Source: Verrucomicrobiia bacterium
GTDB lineage: Bacteria; Verrucomicrobiota; Verrucomicrobiia; Limisphaerales; Fontisphaeraceae
DNA length: 64,000 bases
Assembly (NCBI GenBank): GCA_026414565.1
Contig: JAOAIT010000018.1
Span: 62,001-126,000 of the forward strand
Direction: 5' to 3'
The translations under genes were made by a program, and so were the position numbers. Shown here in pieces: positions 17,326 to 25,727 of this stretch (position 1 is the stretch's first letter; each line of letters opens with the position of its first letter). Below the pieces are notes generated by a model, which was not told the DNA's origin, did not search any database, and saw only the letters and a program-made list of their open reading frames with translations.

Positions 17326-18495
17326 ATGCCTTCCCGAGCAGCCACGGCCAGCCCGGTGGTGTTCTTTGGCGGCACTGACGACTTCACAGTGCAACGCCGG
17401 GCGCGGGAGCAATTTGAAGCGTGGAGCCGTGAGCTGGGCGGCATGGATCATGAGATCATCGAAGCCACCGCCAACACCGCCGACCAGGCAATCAAAGCGA
17501 TCGGCCGGCTGCGCGAGGCCTTGCTGACCCTGCCTTTTTTCGGCGGCGCCAAGGCGGTGTGGTTCAAAGACTGCAATTTCCTTGGGGAAGAAGGTGCGGG
17601 GGAGCGGAAGGTTGGCGGCGCGGCGGAGGTGCAGGAGGCCTTGCAGGGGTTGGCCGAGTTGTTGTCCCGCTTTGATTGGTCCGGAGTGCGTCTGGTGATA
17701 AGCGCCGGGAAGGTGGACCGGCGGAAATCTTTTTACAAGGCGCTGGAGAAGCTGGCGCGGGTGGAATTGATTGAAGCACTCTCCGCCGATGACCGGGATT
17801 GGGAGGACACCGCCGTGGCCCTGGTGCAACGCGAGGCCGAGGGGCGGGGGAAAAGTTTGTCGGACGCCGTGGCTGCAGCGCTGGTGGAGGCGGTCGGCCC
17901 CAACACCGCCCAACTGGTGGCGGAGGTGGAAAAGTTGTCGCTGTATGTGGGCGAGCGTGGCCGCATTGAGCGGGCCGATGTGGAGGCGGTGGTATCGCGG
18001 CAGAAGGTGGCGCGGGCATTTGCGCTGGGGGATGCGTTGGGGGAGCGCAACCTGCCCTTGTTGATGCGGCGGCTGGACGAGGAATTGTGGGCGATGCAAA
18101 CCGACCGGAAACGCTCCGAGATCGGTTTGATCTACGGGCTGATTGCCAAATGGCGGGCGATGTTGATGGCCAAGATGCTGGTGGAAGAAGGCTGGCTGCG
18201 CCCCCGCATGAATTTTGCCGAAGTCAAAGCGCAGATGGCCAAGTGGCCCGAGGAGCGGCTGGCCCGGGACAAAAAGTACAGCCCGCTGGGACTCAATGCG
18301 TATGTGTTGTTTCGGGCCCTGGAGCACAGCTCGCGCTACACCATGGCCGAGCTGGTGAGGGGCATGGAAATTCTGCTGGAGGCCAACGTGAAGATGGTCA
18401 GTTCCGGCCAGGAGGAGGCCTTGATATTGCAACAAGCCCTGACGCGCATGGTGGGCACGGCCTCCTCCCGGGCTGGCAGTGCGGCTGGTGCATGA
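17326..18495 (+). CDS. holA: DNA polymerase III delta subunit
   Basis: The delta subunit of the clamp loader, which opens the beta sliding clamp at primed sites. The 389-residue product has the DNA_pol3_delta layout: an N-terminal AAA-like domain without Walker motifs (VVFFGGTDDFTVQRRAREQF; LLTLPFFGGAKAVWFKDCNF), then VGPNTAQLVAEVEKLSLYVG and VVSRQKVARAFALGDALGERN, followed by the helical collar domain (KYSPLGLNAYVLFRALEHSSRYTMAEL). Length is close to E. coli HolA (343). A TTG at 17317 is an alternative start; the ATG at 17326 is preferred. It sits between the DUF151 gene and a STAS gene on the same strand. Confidence 0.87.
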   Translation: MPSRAATASPVVFFGGTDDFTVQRRAREQFEAWSRELGGMDHEIIEATANTADQAIKAIGRLREALLTLPFFGGAKAVWFKDCNFLGEEGAGERKVGGAAEVQEALQGLAELLSRFDWSGVRLVISAGKVDRRKSFYKALEKLARVELIEALSADDRDWEDTAVALVQREAEGRGKSLSDAVAAALVEAVGPNTAQLVAEVEKLSLYVGERGRIERADVEAVVSRQKVARAFALGDALGERNLPLLMRRLDEELWAMQTDRKRSEIGLIYGLIAKWRAMLMAKMLVEEGWLRPRMNFAEVKAQMAKWPEERLARDKKYSPLGLNAYVLFRALEHSSRYTMAELVRGMEILLEANVKMVSSGQEEALILQQALTRMVGTASSRAGSAAGA

Positions 18496-18505
18496 GAGAC
18501 TAATT

Positions 18506-19036
18506 ATGAGTGCCAATGCATGTCCTCTGGAGGTTTGCCTGAAGGCCGGGACGGCGGTGCTGCGGGTGAACGGGCGCGCCAGCATGAAATGCAGTCCGGA
18601 GTTCAAGCGGTTGTTGCTGGAATTGTATCAGCGGGGCACCACGCATTTTGTGCTGGATTTGAGCCAGTGCGATTTGATGGACAGCACCTTTTTGGGGGTC
18701 TTGCTGGGTTTTGCCATCAAGACGCCCGCCGGGCCGGCCGGCCCGCCCAAGGTGGAGTTGTATCGGCCCGGCGCGCGGGTAAAAAGTTTGTTTGAGACCC
18801 TGGGAGTAATGGAGTATTTCCCGTTGCGCGAAACACTGTCCATCGAAGGCCTCAATTACGAGCCGGTGTGCACGCAGGAAGGAGGCGCCTCCAAAACTGA
18901 ACTGGCCGCGACTTCGCTGGAGGCGCATCAGAACTTGATGGCGGTGAATCCGGCCAACGTGATGCGCTTCAAGGATGTGGTGAAATTTCTGGAGGAAGAT
19001 TTGGGCCAGCAGGGCGGTGGCCACGGGAAGGCGTGA
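18506..19036 (+). CDS. STAS-domain anti-sigma-factor-antagonist-like protein
   Basis: A 176-residue protein. Residues 7-110 form a STAS domain like SpoIIAA/RsbV, with the phosphorylation-site region VLDLSQCDLMDSTFLGVLLG (S60 is the likely phosphorylatable residue). In the family, this site is phosphorylated by a serine kinase/anti-sigma factor and dephosphorylated by a PP2C phosphatase, switching partner binding. A C-terminal extension of about 65 residues (ELAATSLEAHQNLMAVNPANVMRF) is unusual for stand-alone STAS proteins and might bind a partner. No kinase or phosphatase is adjacent. The start at 18506 follows the holA stop by 10 nt, so the gene is probably in the holA transcript. Confidence 0.83.
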   Translation: MSANACPLEVCLKAGTAVLRVNGRASMKCSPEFKRLLLELYQRGTTHFVLDLSQCDLMDSTFLGVLLGFAIKTPAGPAGPPKVELYRPGARVKSLFETLGVMEYFPLRETLSIEGLNYEPVCTQEGGASKTELAATSLEAHQNLMAVNPANVMRFKDVVKFLEEDLGQQGGGHGKA

Positions 19037-19054
19037 ACGGCCCTTGCGCCCCGG

Positions 19055-19876
19055 TTACCGGCGCGTGGTCTGGTCGTGCGCGAGGGGGACCGGCGCGCGA
19101 AGTTTCTTATAGAGCCAGGCTTCCAGGGGGCGGAGCGGGCGCAGCCAGCGATAAAAGGGGGAGTAAATAAGCCGCAAACGGATCACCGATAGCAGCATGG
19201 TCAGGGAAGTGCGGCCCAGGGTGACTTTGCTGCCGATTTTATCAGTCCACTCGGTGGGCACTTCCAGGATGCGGCAGCCGGCCCGTTTCAGCACGTAAAG
19301 GAGATTGATGTCAAAGGCCATGTCCGCAATGGTCAACGCAGCATGGATTTTCTCCACGGCCTCGCGGCGCATGACTTTGGCCCCGCACTGGGTATCGCGG
19401 ATGTTCATCCAGAAGAAAAGCTGCACAATGGCGTGAAACACGCGGCTGGCAAAGCGGCGTTTGGTGGTTTGGACCTGATGCAATACGGCGCCGGGCAGCC
19501 AGCGGGAGCCGATGACACAATCCGCTTCGGGGAGGCGCCGGACCAAATCATAAAAGGCGGGGGGGCGCGTGGCGCCGTCAGCGTCCACGTAGCCGATGGC
19601 CTCGGCCAGGGGGGCCAGCTTCAGCCCTTCGATGAGTGCGCCCCCCTTGCCTATGGGGTCGGGAAACTCCAGGTATCGGATGAAGGGGAAATCTTTTGCC
19701 ACCTCCTCCACGACTCCCCGCGTGTTGTCCCGGCAGCCGTTGAGCACGACCACCAACTGGAAGGGGCCGTGGTAGTGGTCGCGAAACCATGTGCCATAGT
19801 CACGGAGCACCGGCCCGATTCGCTGCTCTTCGTTGTAGGCAGGAATCAGGAGCAACAAACTGGGGTCCCGTTGCAT
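19055..19876 (-). CDS. GT2 glycosyltransferase (dolichyl-phosphate-mannose-synthase-like)
   Basis: A 273-residue family 2 glycosyltransferase. SLLLLIPAYNEEQRIGPVL opens the GT-A fold. The metal-binding DxD is YVDADGATRP (about residues 98-100). IGKGGALIEGLKLAP and IRDTQCGAKVMRREAVEKI match the DPM1/GtrB-like subgroup that loads a sugar on a polyprenyl phosphate. No C-terminal membrane helices are evident, which makes it a soluble or peripheral DPM1-like enzyme. The ATG at 19876 is preceded by an in-frame GTG at 19879. It converges with the STAS gene and is divergent from the oxidoreductase gene. The actual sugar is unknown. Confidence 0.83.
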   Translation of the reverse strand: MQRDPSLLLLIPAYNEEQRIGPVLRDYGTWFRDHYHGPFQLVVVLNGCRDNTRGVVEEVAKDFPFIRYLEFPDPIGKGGALIEGLKLAPLAEAIGYVDADGATRPPAFYDLVRRLPEADCVIGSRWLPGAVLHQVQTTKRRFASRVFHAIVQLFFWMNIRDTQCGAKVMRREAVEKIHAALTIADMAFDINLLYVLKRAGCRILEVPTEWTDKIGSKVTLGRTSLTMLLSVIRLRLIYSPFYRWLRPLRPLEAWLYKKLRAPVPLAHDQTTRR

Positions 19877-19946
19877 CACGCGTTGTGCTTAGCAAATCCC
19901 CGCTGTAGGGGGCAAATCTTAAGTTGCCACGCGGCCGCGGAAAGGC

Positions 19947-19974
19947 TTGATTTGGCAGGATGAAGGGATATGGT
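19947..19974 (+). promoter_or_regulatory. Predicted promoter of the Gfo/Idh/MocA gene; leaderless-type spacing
   Basis: TTGATT (19947-19952) and TATGGT (19969-19974) are 16 nt apart. Only six bases (GATTGT) separate the -10 box from the ATG at 19981. The iscA-type promoter shares a TATGGTGAT string just before its start codon. Just upstream, a CCCC/GGGG hairpin (19898-19911) is flanked by two copies of GCAAATC. Confidence 0.45.
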
Positions 19975-19980
19975 GATTGT

Positions 19981-21375
19981 ATGAACACCACTTCCGGCTG
20001 GTCTTCGCAGCGTCGTGTGTCCGCCCCCTCCACCCTTTCCCGCCGGCGCTTTTTGCGCTGGACGGCGCTGGCCGGCACTGCGCCCTTGATTCTGCCCTCG
20101 GGTTTGCTCTCCGCCGCGCCCAACAGCAAGCTGTGTCATGCCTGTATTGGCACGGGGGGGATGGGAGTGGGGGATATGAGTGAGTTTATGAAGCATCCCA
20201 AGGTGCAAGTTGTGGCCTTGTGTGATGTGGATGCCAACCACCTGGCCGCCGCAGCGCAAAAAGTCCCGGGCGCCCGGCAATACCGGGACTGGCGCGAGTT
20301 GCTGGCGCAGGAGGGGGACAAGGTGGATTCTGTGAATGTCACCGTGCCTGATCACATGCATTTTCCGATTGCCTATCGCGCCATCCAGAAGGGCAAGCAT
20401 GTGTATCTGCAGAAGCCGATGTGCCATGATGTGGCCGAAGTGCGTGCTTTGACCAAGGAGGCAGTCAAACGCAAGGTGGTCACGCAGTTGGGCACGCAAA
20501 TGGCCAGCAGTCTGGGAGACATGACCACGGTGCAGTTGCTGCGCCAGGGAGCGATTGGACAGATTCAGCATGTGTATTTGACGGCCAACCGCCCGGGGGC
20601 GGTGGAGAATTACCGGCTGTTGGGGCCGCGCCCGCCCAAGGGCGAGGATCCGCCGGCGCATTTGCAATGGGATTATTGGATCGGCACGGCGCCCATGCGG
20701 CCGTACGTGCCGGGAATCTATCATCCGGTGAAGTGGCGCGCATGGCTGGATTTTGGGACGGGCTGGAGCGGGGACATTGGGTGTCACATCTTCGATGCGG
20801 TATGGAAGGGATTATCCCTCAAAGCGCCGAAAACGGTTTATGCGCGGGTGCAGGAGTCATGGAAGAACTCGCCGGAGCGGCGGGCGGACACCTGGCCCCA
20901 AGCCAATCATATAACCTGGGTTTTTCCGGGCAATGCGCTTACCGCCGAAAAGGAATTGGTGGTGGAGTGGTTTGATGGCGAGTTTTATCCCCCGCGGGAG
21001 ATCATGGCGATGTATTCGGTGAAAGATTACCCGCCGGAATCCATGATGCTCATCGGGACGGAGGGCGCGCTGCTGATGGAGCTGGGACGGGGGCCGATCC
21101 TGCTCCCGGACGCCAAGTTTCGGGAGTTTAAAAAGCCGGCCGTGCCGCGGCGGAATCATTATCATCATTTTGTGGATGCCTGTCTGGGCGGCGAGATGAC
21201 GGAGTCCCATTTTGCGCAGACGGGGCCGATGACCGAGGCGATTCTATTGGGTACGGTGGCGGTGCAGGTGCCGGAAACCGAGTTGAAATGGAGTGCCGGC
21301 GCGATGCGCTTTACCAACCATGCCGAGGCAAACAAGCTGCTGAAGCGCAAATACCGCGCCGGCTGGGAGGTGTGA
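19981..21375 (+). CDS. Tat-exported Gfo/Idh/MocA-family oxidoreductase
   Basis: A 464-residue NAD(P)-dependent sugar or cyclitol oxidoreductase. The amino end has a twin-arginine signal (STLSRRRFLRW, residues 18-27, then a hydrophobic stretch to about residue 46), so the folded protein with its cofactor is exported. The Rossmann domain starts near CHACIGTGGMGVGDM and continues VQVVALCDVDANHLA. The usual EKP motif appears as LQKPMCHDVAEV, with Gln in place of Glu. The C-terminal alpha/beta domain contains the HFVDACLGGEMTE block. Exported members of this family are abundant in Planctomycetes and Verrucomicrobia, where roles in polysaccharide breakdown are supposed. The substrate is unknown. 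Confidence 0.88.
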   Translation: MNTTSGWSSQRRVSAPSTLSRRRFLRWTALAGTAPLILPSGLLSAAPNSKLCHACIGTGGMGVGDMSEFMKHPKVQVVALCDVDANHLAAAAQKVPGARQYRDWRELLAQEGDKVDSVNVTVPDHMHFPIAYRAIQKGKHVYLQKPMCHDVAEVRALTKEAVKRKVVTQLGTQMASSLGDMTTVQLLRQGAIGQIQHVYLTANRPGAVENYRLLGPRPPKGEDPPAHLQWDYWIGTAPMRPYVPGIYHPVKWRAWLDFGTGWSGDIGCHIFDAVWKGLSLKAPKTVYARVQESWKNSPERRADTWPQANHITWVFPGNALTAEKELVVEWFDGEFYPPREIMAMYSVKDYPPESMMLIGTEGALLMELGRGPILLPDAKFREFKKPAVPRRNHYHHFVDACLGGEMTESHFAQTGPMTEAILLGTVAVQVPETELKWSAGAMRFTNHAEANKLLKRKYRAGWEV

Positions 21376-21381
21376 TTTGCT

Positions 21382-22368
21382 TTAACGCAGGATGTCCAGG
21401 GCGGCCTGCAGGGCCGTCCGTCCGCGGCGGGGCTGCAGCGTGTAGGTGTTGGTTTGGGAGAGGGACTGGCCGGGGGCAAGCGTGTGCAGCGGTCCCAGCA
21501 TTTCCAGCTCCACGTAGTCCAGTTCGCCACCGTTGGTGTACACCTCGGCGCTGCTGTTGCGATCGGGATATTCGGCCTGGGGAATGCGGGGCGAATCAAT
21601 GCGCACCACAGTGTTGGGGCCCACCCAGATCAGGGTGCCCGCCGGGGTGCCAATTTTGTAAGAGTTGCGTGGGTCGCGACGAAGAGCGAGCAGGCCGTTG
21701 GTGGCGAGGGTGAGGGAGGGAGGGAAGGTGCGGGAAAGCGCCACACAACCCTGCGTGACGGCCGTGATCCCGGGCAGGGGGATAAAAACCTGCTCCGGCT
21801 CCTTGAGTTGCGTGATGATCCAGATGCCCAGGCGTGAGGGCTGACCGCTGATTCGTTCGTAACGAGTGCGCACGGACAAAGCCGGTCTGCCGGGCAGCAA
21901 TTCGAATTCACGAATGACCCGAATCCCGTAATGAGGATCCAGGGCGCTGGTGAGTACAAGCATGTGATTGGTGGGATGGGCTGTGGCTGGCAGGCCATCA
22001 AAGCCGCGCGGAGGAAACCAGGATTTATCGCCGGTGTAGCGTCCCCATTCAGCCTCGGGCGAGGGCCATGACTTGTCGCCCCCCAAATTGATCCAGTTGG
22101 TTTGCTTGCCGTCGAGTCGTGTGCCCAAAAGCCTGGTATTAATCCAGATGACATTTTCCCCACCTTTCAAGCTGAGATGCATGAGGCGTCCGATTTCCGG
22201 TACAACGATAGCCTCAATCATTCCATTATCGAGCCGCCAGGCCTGGGTGTAGCCGTGATAGTTGGTGGGGGTGATTTGTGGCTGGGGGGCGGCAGAAACT
22301 GGCAGGCATGCCAGCCAGGGGAAAAGCAGCAACCAGTGCCAGTGTCCACGCAAGCAACGTGTTTTCAT
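21382..22368 (-). CDS. Exported DUF4380-like protein
   Basis: A 328-residue protein with a signal peptide (MKTRCLRGHWHWLLLFPWLACLPV). The mature part begins with a TPTNYHGYTQAWRLDNGMIEA block and continues VVPEIGRLMHLSLKGGENVIW and NLGGDKSWPSPEAEWG, characteristic of DUF4380. These proteins are beta-sandwiches related to aldose-epimerase/galactose-mutarotase-like folds, with no assigned reaction. The frame is open further upstream to 22458, but the signal peptide begins at 22368. It converges with the exported oxidoreductase (6 nt gap), and both are predicted to work outside the cytoplasm, perhaps on sugars. Confidence 0.72.
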   Translation of the reverse strand: MKTRCLRGHWHWLLLFPWLACLPVSAAPQPQITPTNYHGYTQAWRLDNGMIEAIVVPEIGRLMHLSLKGGENVIWINTRLLGTRLDGKQTNWINLGGDKSWPSPEAEWGRYTGDKSWFPPRGFDGLPATAHPTNHMLVLTSALDPHYGIRVIREFELLPGRPALSVRTRYERISGQPSRLGIWIITQLKEPEQVFIPLPGITAVTQGCVALSRTFPPSLTLATNGLLALRRDPRNSYKIGTPAGTLIWVGPNTVVRIDSPRIPQAEYPDRNSSAEVYTNGGELDYVELEMLGPLHTLAPGQSLSQTNTYTLQPRRGRTALQAALDILR

Positions 22369-22495
22369 GTGTGCAGGCGACGGAGCGCAGAATAACGCAG
22401 CTAAAAGATGTGGGTAAAGCAGATTTGCCCGTGTTGCGCCGCGCTGCGGATGGGGCATTGCAAGTTTGGCCAGGGTTGCGCATCATCGCCGCCCG

Positions 22496-24463
22496 ATGTT
22501 GACGCTGGCAGGCATCACCAAGACGTATGGCGGGCGGACGTTGTTCCGCGAGGCCACCCTGTGCCTGAATGCGGGGGACCGGGTGGGGTTGGTGGGCCCG
22601 AATGGCGCCGGCAAGACCACGTTGTTTCGCATCCTGCTGGGCGAGGAAAGCCCCGATGCCGGTGAAATCACCTGCCAGCGCGGTTTGCGCATCGGTTATC
22701 TGCCGCAGGAAAACGCGCCCACGGTGGAGGGCACCGTGCTGGAGCTGGCTACGGCGATTTCCAAGGAGTACGCCGAATTAAGGCGGCGCCTTCGAGATGG
22801 GGATGCCGCCCCGCAAGAGATTGCAGCCGTGGGGGATGACGATCATGCGCGTTTCGAGGAACTGGGCGGCTACCGGGTGGAGGTGAAGGCGCGCAAGATG
22901 TTGTTGGGGCTTGGCTTTCGCGAGCGGGATTTTGAGCGGCCGCTGCGGGAATTGAGCGGCGGCTGGGTGATGCGGGCACATCTGGCGCGGTTGCTGGTGA
23001 TGGAGCCGGACTTGCTGCTGTTGGACGAGCCGACCAACCATCTGGATTTGGAGTCCCTGTTATGGTTTCAGGAGTACCTTAAAACTTTTTCCGGGGCCAT
23101 CCTGATGACATCTCATGACCGGGAATTTTTGAATCAACTGGCCGGGGCCATTGTCGAGATTCGGCAGGAGCGGTTGATCCGGTACACGGGCAATTACGAT
23201 GCCTATGTGGCGCAGCGACAGGCGGCGGAGGAGCAACTGCTGGCGGCATACAAAAACCAGCAGCGGGAAATTGCGCGGCTGATGGCGTTTGTGGAGCGGT
23301 TTAGGGCCAAGAACACCAAAGCCACCCAGGCGCAAAGCAAGCTCAAACAAATTGAGCGCATGGAGAAAATCGCGGCGCCTGTGGCAGACGATCCGGAGCT
23401 GGATTTTCAGTTTCCCCAACCCGAGCGCAGCGGCCAGCGGGTGATCGAGCTGAAGGGGGTGCGGCATGCCTACGGGGAGCAACTGGTGTATGCGGATTTA
23501 AATTTTGTGGCGGAGCGCGGCCAGCGCATTGTGTTGGTGGGGCCAAATGGGGCGGGCAAGTCCACGCTGTTGAAACTGCTGGCGGGGGTGTTGCCCGTGC
23601 AGGCCGGGGAACGGGTGGTGGGGTATCGGGTGCGGGTGGGATATTACGCACAATACCGCACAGAAATGCTGCAGCCAGGGCGGACCGTGTTGGAGGAGGC
23701 GCTGGATACTCCGCAGCGGGTGACCGAGCAGTATGTGCGGACGGTGCTGGGTGGGTTCCGGTTTTCGGGGGATGACGTATTCAAACCGGTAAGTGTGCTG
23801 AGCGGAGGCGAAAAAAGCCGGCTGGCGCTGGTGAAATTGTTGTTGGATCCACCCAATCTGCTCTTGATGGACGAGCCCACCACGCACCTGGACATGGCCA
23901 GCACGGATGCGTTGCTGGCGGCGCTGGATCAATTTGAGGGCACCCTTATTTTCATCAGCCATGATGTCTATTTTATCCGCTCGCTGGCGCGGCAGGTGGT
24001 GCGGGTGGAACAGGGGCGGCTGAGCTGGTATGCCGGGGGCTATGATTATTACCTGGAAAAATGGGGGGAACAACGGCTGGCGGCGGTCACGGCAGACGGG
24101 GAGAAAGCGGGAGGCAATGGGAGCATGACTCCGCCACGGGCGGCCGATGTGCGACGGGAGCAGCGACGGCTGGCGGCAGAGCTGCGGAATGTCCGTTCGC
24201 GCGCCCTGCGCGCCCAGCGGCAGCGGGTGAAGGAGTTGGAAGAACAGATCACGGCTCTGGAATCCAGGCAGGCCGAGTTGACGCGCTTGTTGGAGGATCC
24301 GGCGACTTATGGTGACAGCGCGCGCACGGTGGCCATCAATCGCGAGCTGCAGGAGCTGGTGGCGCGGCTGCCCGGTTTGCATGGCGAATGGGAGCAGGAA
24401 GCCCTGAAACTGCACGCCATGGAGACCGAGCCCGACGGATTACTTTCTTCAGCCGGAGGTTAA
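22496..24463 (+). CDS. ABC-F family ATPase (Uup/YheS-like)
   Basis: A 655-residue duplicated ABC ATPase without membrane segments. ABC-F proteins bind the ribosome near the E site and help with stalling, translation factors or antibiotic resistance. Domain 1 has Walker A GPNGAGKTT (about residues 34-42), signature LSGGWVMRAHLARLL and Walker B LLLLDEPTNHLD. Domain 2 has GPNGAGKST, LSGGEKSRLALVKLL and LLLMDEPTTHLD. The inter-domain linker is Lys/Gln-rich (TKATQAQSKLKQIERM). A C-terminal coiled coil (about 565-640) resembles that of Uup/YheS. The first signature has GGWVMR where GGxxxR/K is normal, so both sites look intact. The gene is solitary and converges with the regulator at 24478. Confidence 0.92.
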   Translation: MLTLAGITKTYGGRTLFREATLCLNAGDRVGLVGPNGAGKTTLFRILLGEESPDAGEITCQRGLRIGYLPQENAPTVEGTVLELATAISKEYAELRRRLRDGDAAPQEIAAVGDDDHARFEELGGYRVEVKARKMLLGLGFRERDFERPLRELSGGWVMRAHLARLLVMEPDLLLLDEPTNHLDLESLLWFQEYLKTFSGAILMTSHDREFLNQLAGAIVEIRQERLIRYTGNYDAYVAQRQAAEEQLLAAYKNQQREIARLMAFVERFRAKNTKATQAQSKLKQIERMEKIAAPVADDPELDFQFPQPERSGQRVIELKGVRHAYGEQLVYADLNFVAERGQRIVLVGPNGAGKSTLLKLLAGVLPVQAGERVVGYRVRVGYYAQYRTEMLQPGRTVLEEALDTPQRVTEQYVRTVLGGFRFSGDDVFKPVSVLSGGEKSRLALVKLLLDPPNLLLMDEPTTHLDMASTDALLAALDQFEGTLIFISHDVYFIRSLARQVVRVEQGRLSWYAGGYDYYLEKWGEQRLAAVTADGEKAGGNGSMTPPRAADVRREQRRLAAELRNVRSRALRAQRQRVKELEEQITALESRQAELTRLLEDPATYGDSARTVAINRELQELVARLPGLHGEWEQEALKLHAMETEPDGLLSSAGG

Positions 24464-24477
24464 GGCAATTGCCGGCG

Positions 24478-25551
24478 TTAACCCAGCGTCTCGCCGGGTA
24501 CGAATTCGGGCAAGAGGCGGATGGAGCGGATTTTGCCGGGGCCATGTTGGATTTGATCCAGGAGCAGCTCGGCGGCACGGCGGCCCATGCGTTCGCCATC
24601 CACCCGATAACGGGCCACGCTGGGGATGCTGTAAGCGAGGTATTGATCATCCACGCGGCTGATTACGGCCACATCTTCCGGCACACGAAGGCCGAGTTTA
24701 TGGAGAAAACCGATGACGGTGAAGGTGTGCTCAGGCCAGCCCACCAGGATGGCATTGGGGCAGGGGCGGCGCTCCATTTCCTCCCGCAGAACGCGGCACA
24801 AGTCCGGCACGGTGGTGTCGTAATTGACGAGACGCGCCCGCCCGGGAGGGCGCCCTCTGGAGGCTCCGTCAATAAACCCCTCGGCGCTGGCTTGATCCCC
24901 GGCGGTCATGGGCGAAGGCGTCACAAAAATCATTTCCTGGCGGCCCCTGGCCAGAAACAAACCGGCGGCGTGGCGGCTGCTGGAGCGCACGTCAAATTCC
25001 ACATTGGCCAGCGGCACTCCCCGGTGTACGGTGCCCAGGACGACACAGGGTTGGCCGGATTTGGCGAAGTATTCCTGCTGTTCGCGGGTGGACAGATATA
25101 ACAGCCATCCGGCAGTGTCCGGGAGGGCCAGAAGGCGGCGCATTTCGCGTTCGGAAAACCGCTGATAAAAGCCGGGATGCACTTCCAATTGCATCAAATA
25201 GCCTTCCTTGGCCAGGCGCTCGAGCAAGGCATTTTGCACAAGCTGGGCCGTGGTGTTGACGCGATGGCGGGGGTAGGGACTGAGCATTCGCACCGTACGG
25301 CCCCGGCTGGTTTCGGTCTCGGAAACGGGTCGAATGATGCGGTGGTGGCGTCCGCGCCCGCCCATGAGAATGATTCCTTCACGGGCAAGCTGCAGCAGGG
25401 CGCGCCGCAAGGTGACGCGACTGATCTGGAATTCGCGGCATAAATCCGCCTCACTGGGGAGGGTGGCGCCCCAGTGACCTTTGAGGGCCAAATCTCGCAG
25501 CAGAGCCGTGGTTTGATCCGTCAACAGCAAGCGCTGGGGCAACGTGCTCAT
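24478..25551 (-). CDS. GntR-type winged-helix / LacI-type ligand-binding regulator
   Basis: A 357-residue transcription factor. Residues 5-75 form a GntR winged helix (ATLPSEADLCREFQISRVTLRRALLQLAREGII). Residues about 85-350 are a periplasmic-binding-protein-like sensor as in LacI regulators (VRMLSPYPRHRVNTTAQLVQ; EDVAVISRVDDQYLAYSIPSVARYRVDGERMGRRAAELL). This combination resembles AraR of Bacillus and is common in Verrucomicrobia and Planctomycetes. The ligand is presumably a sugar, but no sugar-uptake or glycoside-hydrolase gene is adjacent. The divergent neighbour is the IMPase-HAD/Nudix-FolB unit 176 nt away, which could be a target, although no palindromic operator was seen. Confidence 0.83.
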   Translation of the reverse strand: MSTLPQRLLLTDQTTALLRDLALKGHWGATLPSEADLCREFQISRVTLRRALLQLAREGIILMGGRGRHHRIIRPVSETETSRGRTVRMLSPYPRHRVNTTAQLVQNALLERLAKEGYLMQLEVHPGFYQRFSEREMRRLLALPDTAGWLLYLSTREQQEYFAKSGQPCVVLGTVHRGVPLANVEFDVRSSSRHAAGLFLARGRQEMIFVTPSPMTAGDQASAEGFIDGASRGRPPGRARLVNYDTTVPDLCRVLREEMERRPCPNAILVGWPEHTFTVIGFLHKLGLRVPEDVAVISRVDDQYLAYSIPSVARYRVDGERMGRRAAELLLDQIQHGPGKIRSIRLLPEFVPGETLG

Positions 25552-25691
25552 AATATGTGTCCCGCCGCAGCCGCGAGCATACTCATGAACGGGCGGTTTG
25601 GGAAGGCATCTTGATCAGGCGGGCGGCGAAAGAACGCTTGCGCTGAGATGCGCAAGCGCCACAATGCGCCCAGCAGGCAGGGTGAGCCACC

Positions 25692-25718
25692 TTGCCCCGT
25701 GGGGGATGTCGCTAGAAC
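25692..25718 (+). promoter_or_regulatory. Possible promoter of the IMPase-HAD/Nudix-folB unit
   Basis: TTGCCC (25692-25697) and TAGAAC (25713-25718) are 15 nt apart, a short spacer. The -10 box ends 9 nt before the ATG at 25728. The match is weaker than for the other promoters listed. Confidence 0.3.
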
Positions 25719-25727
25719 AGTTTGTTT

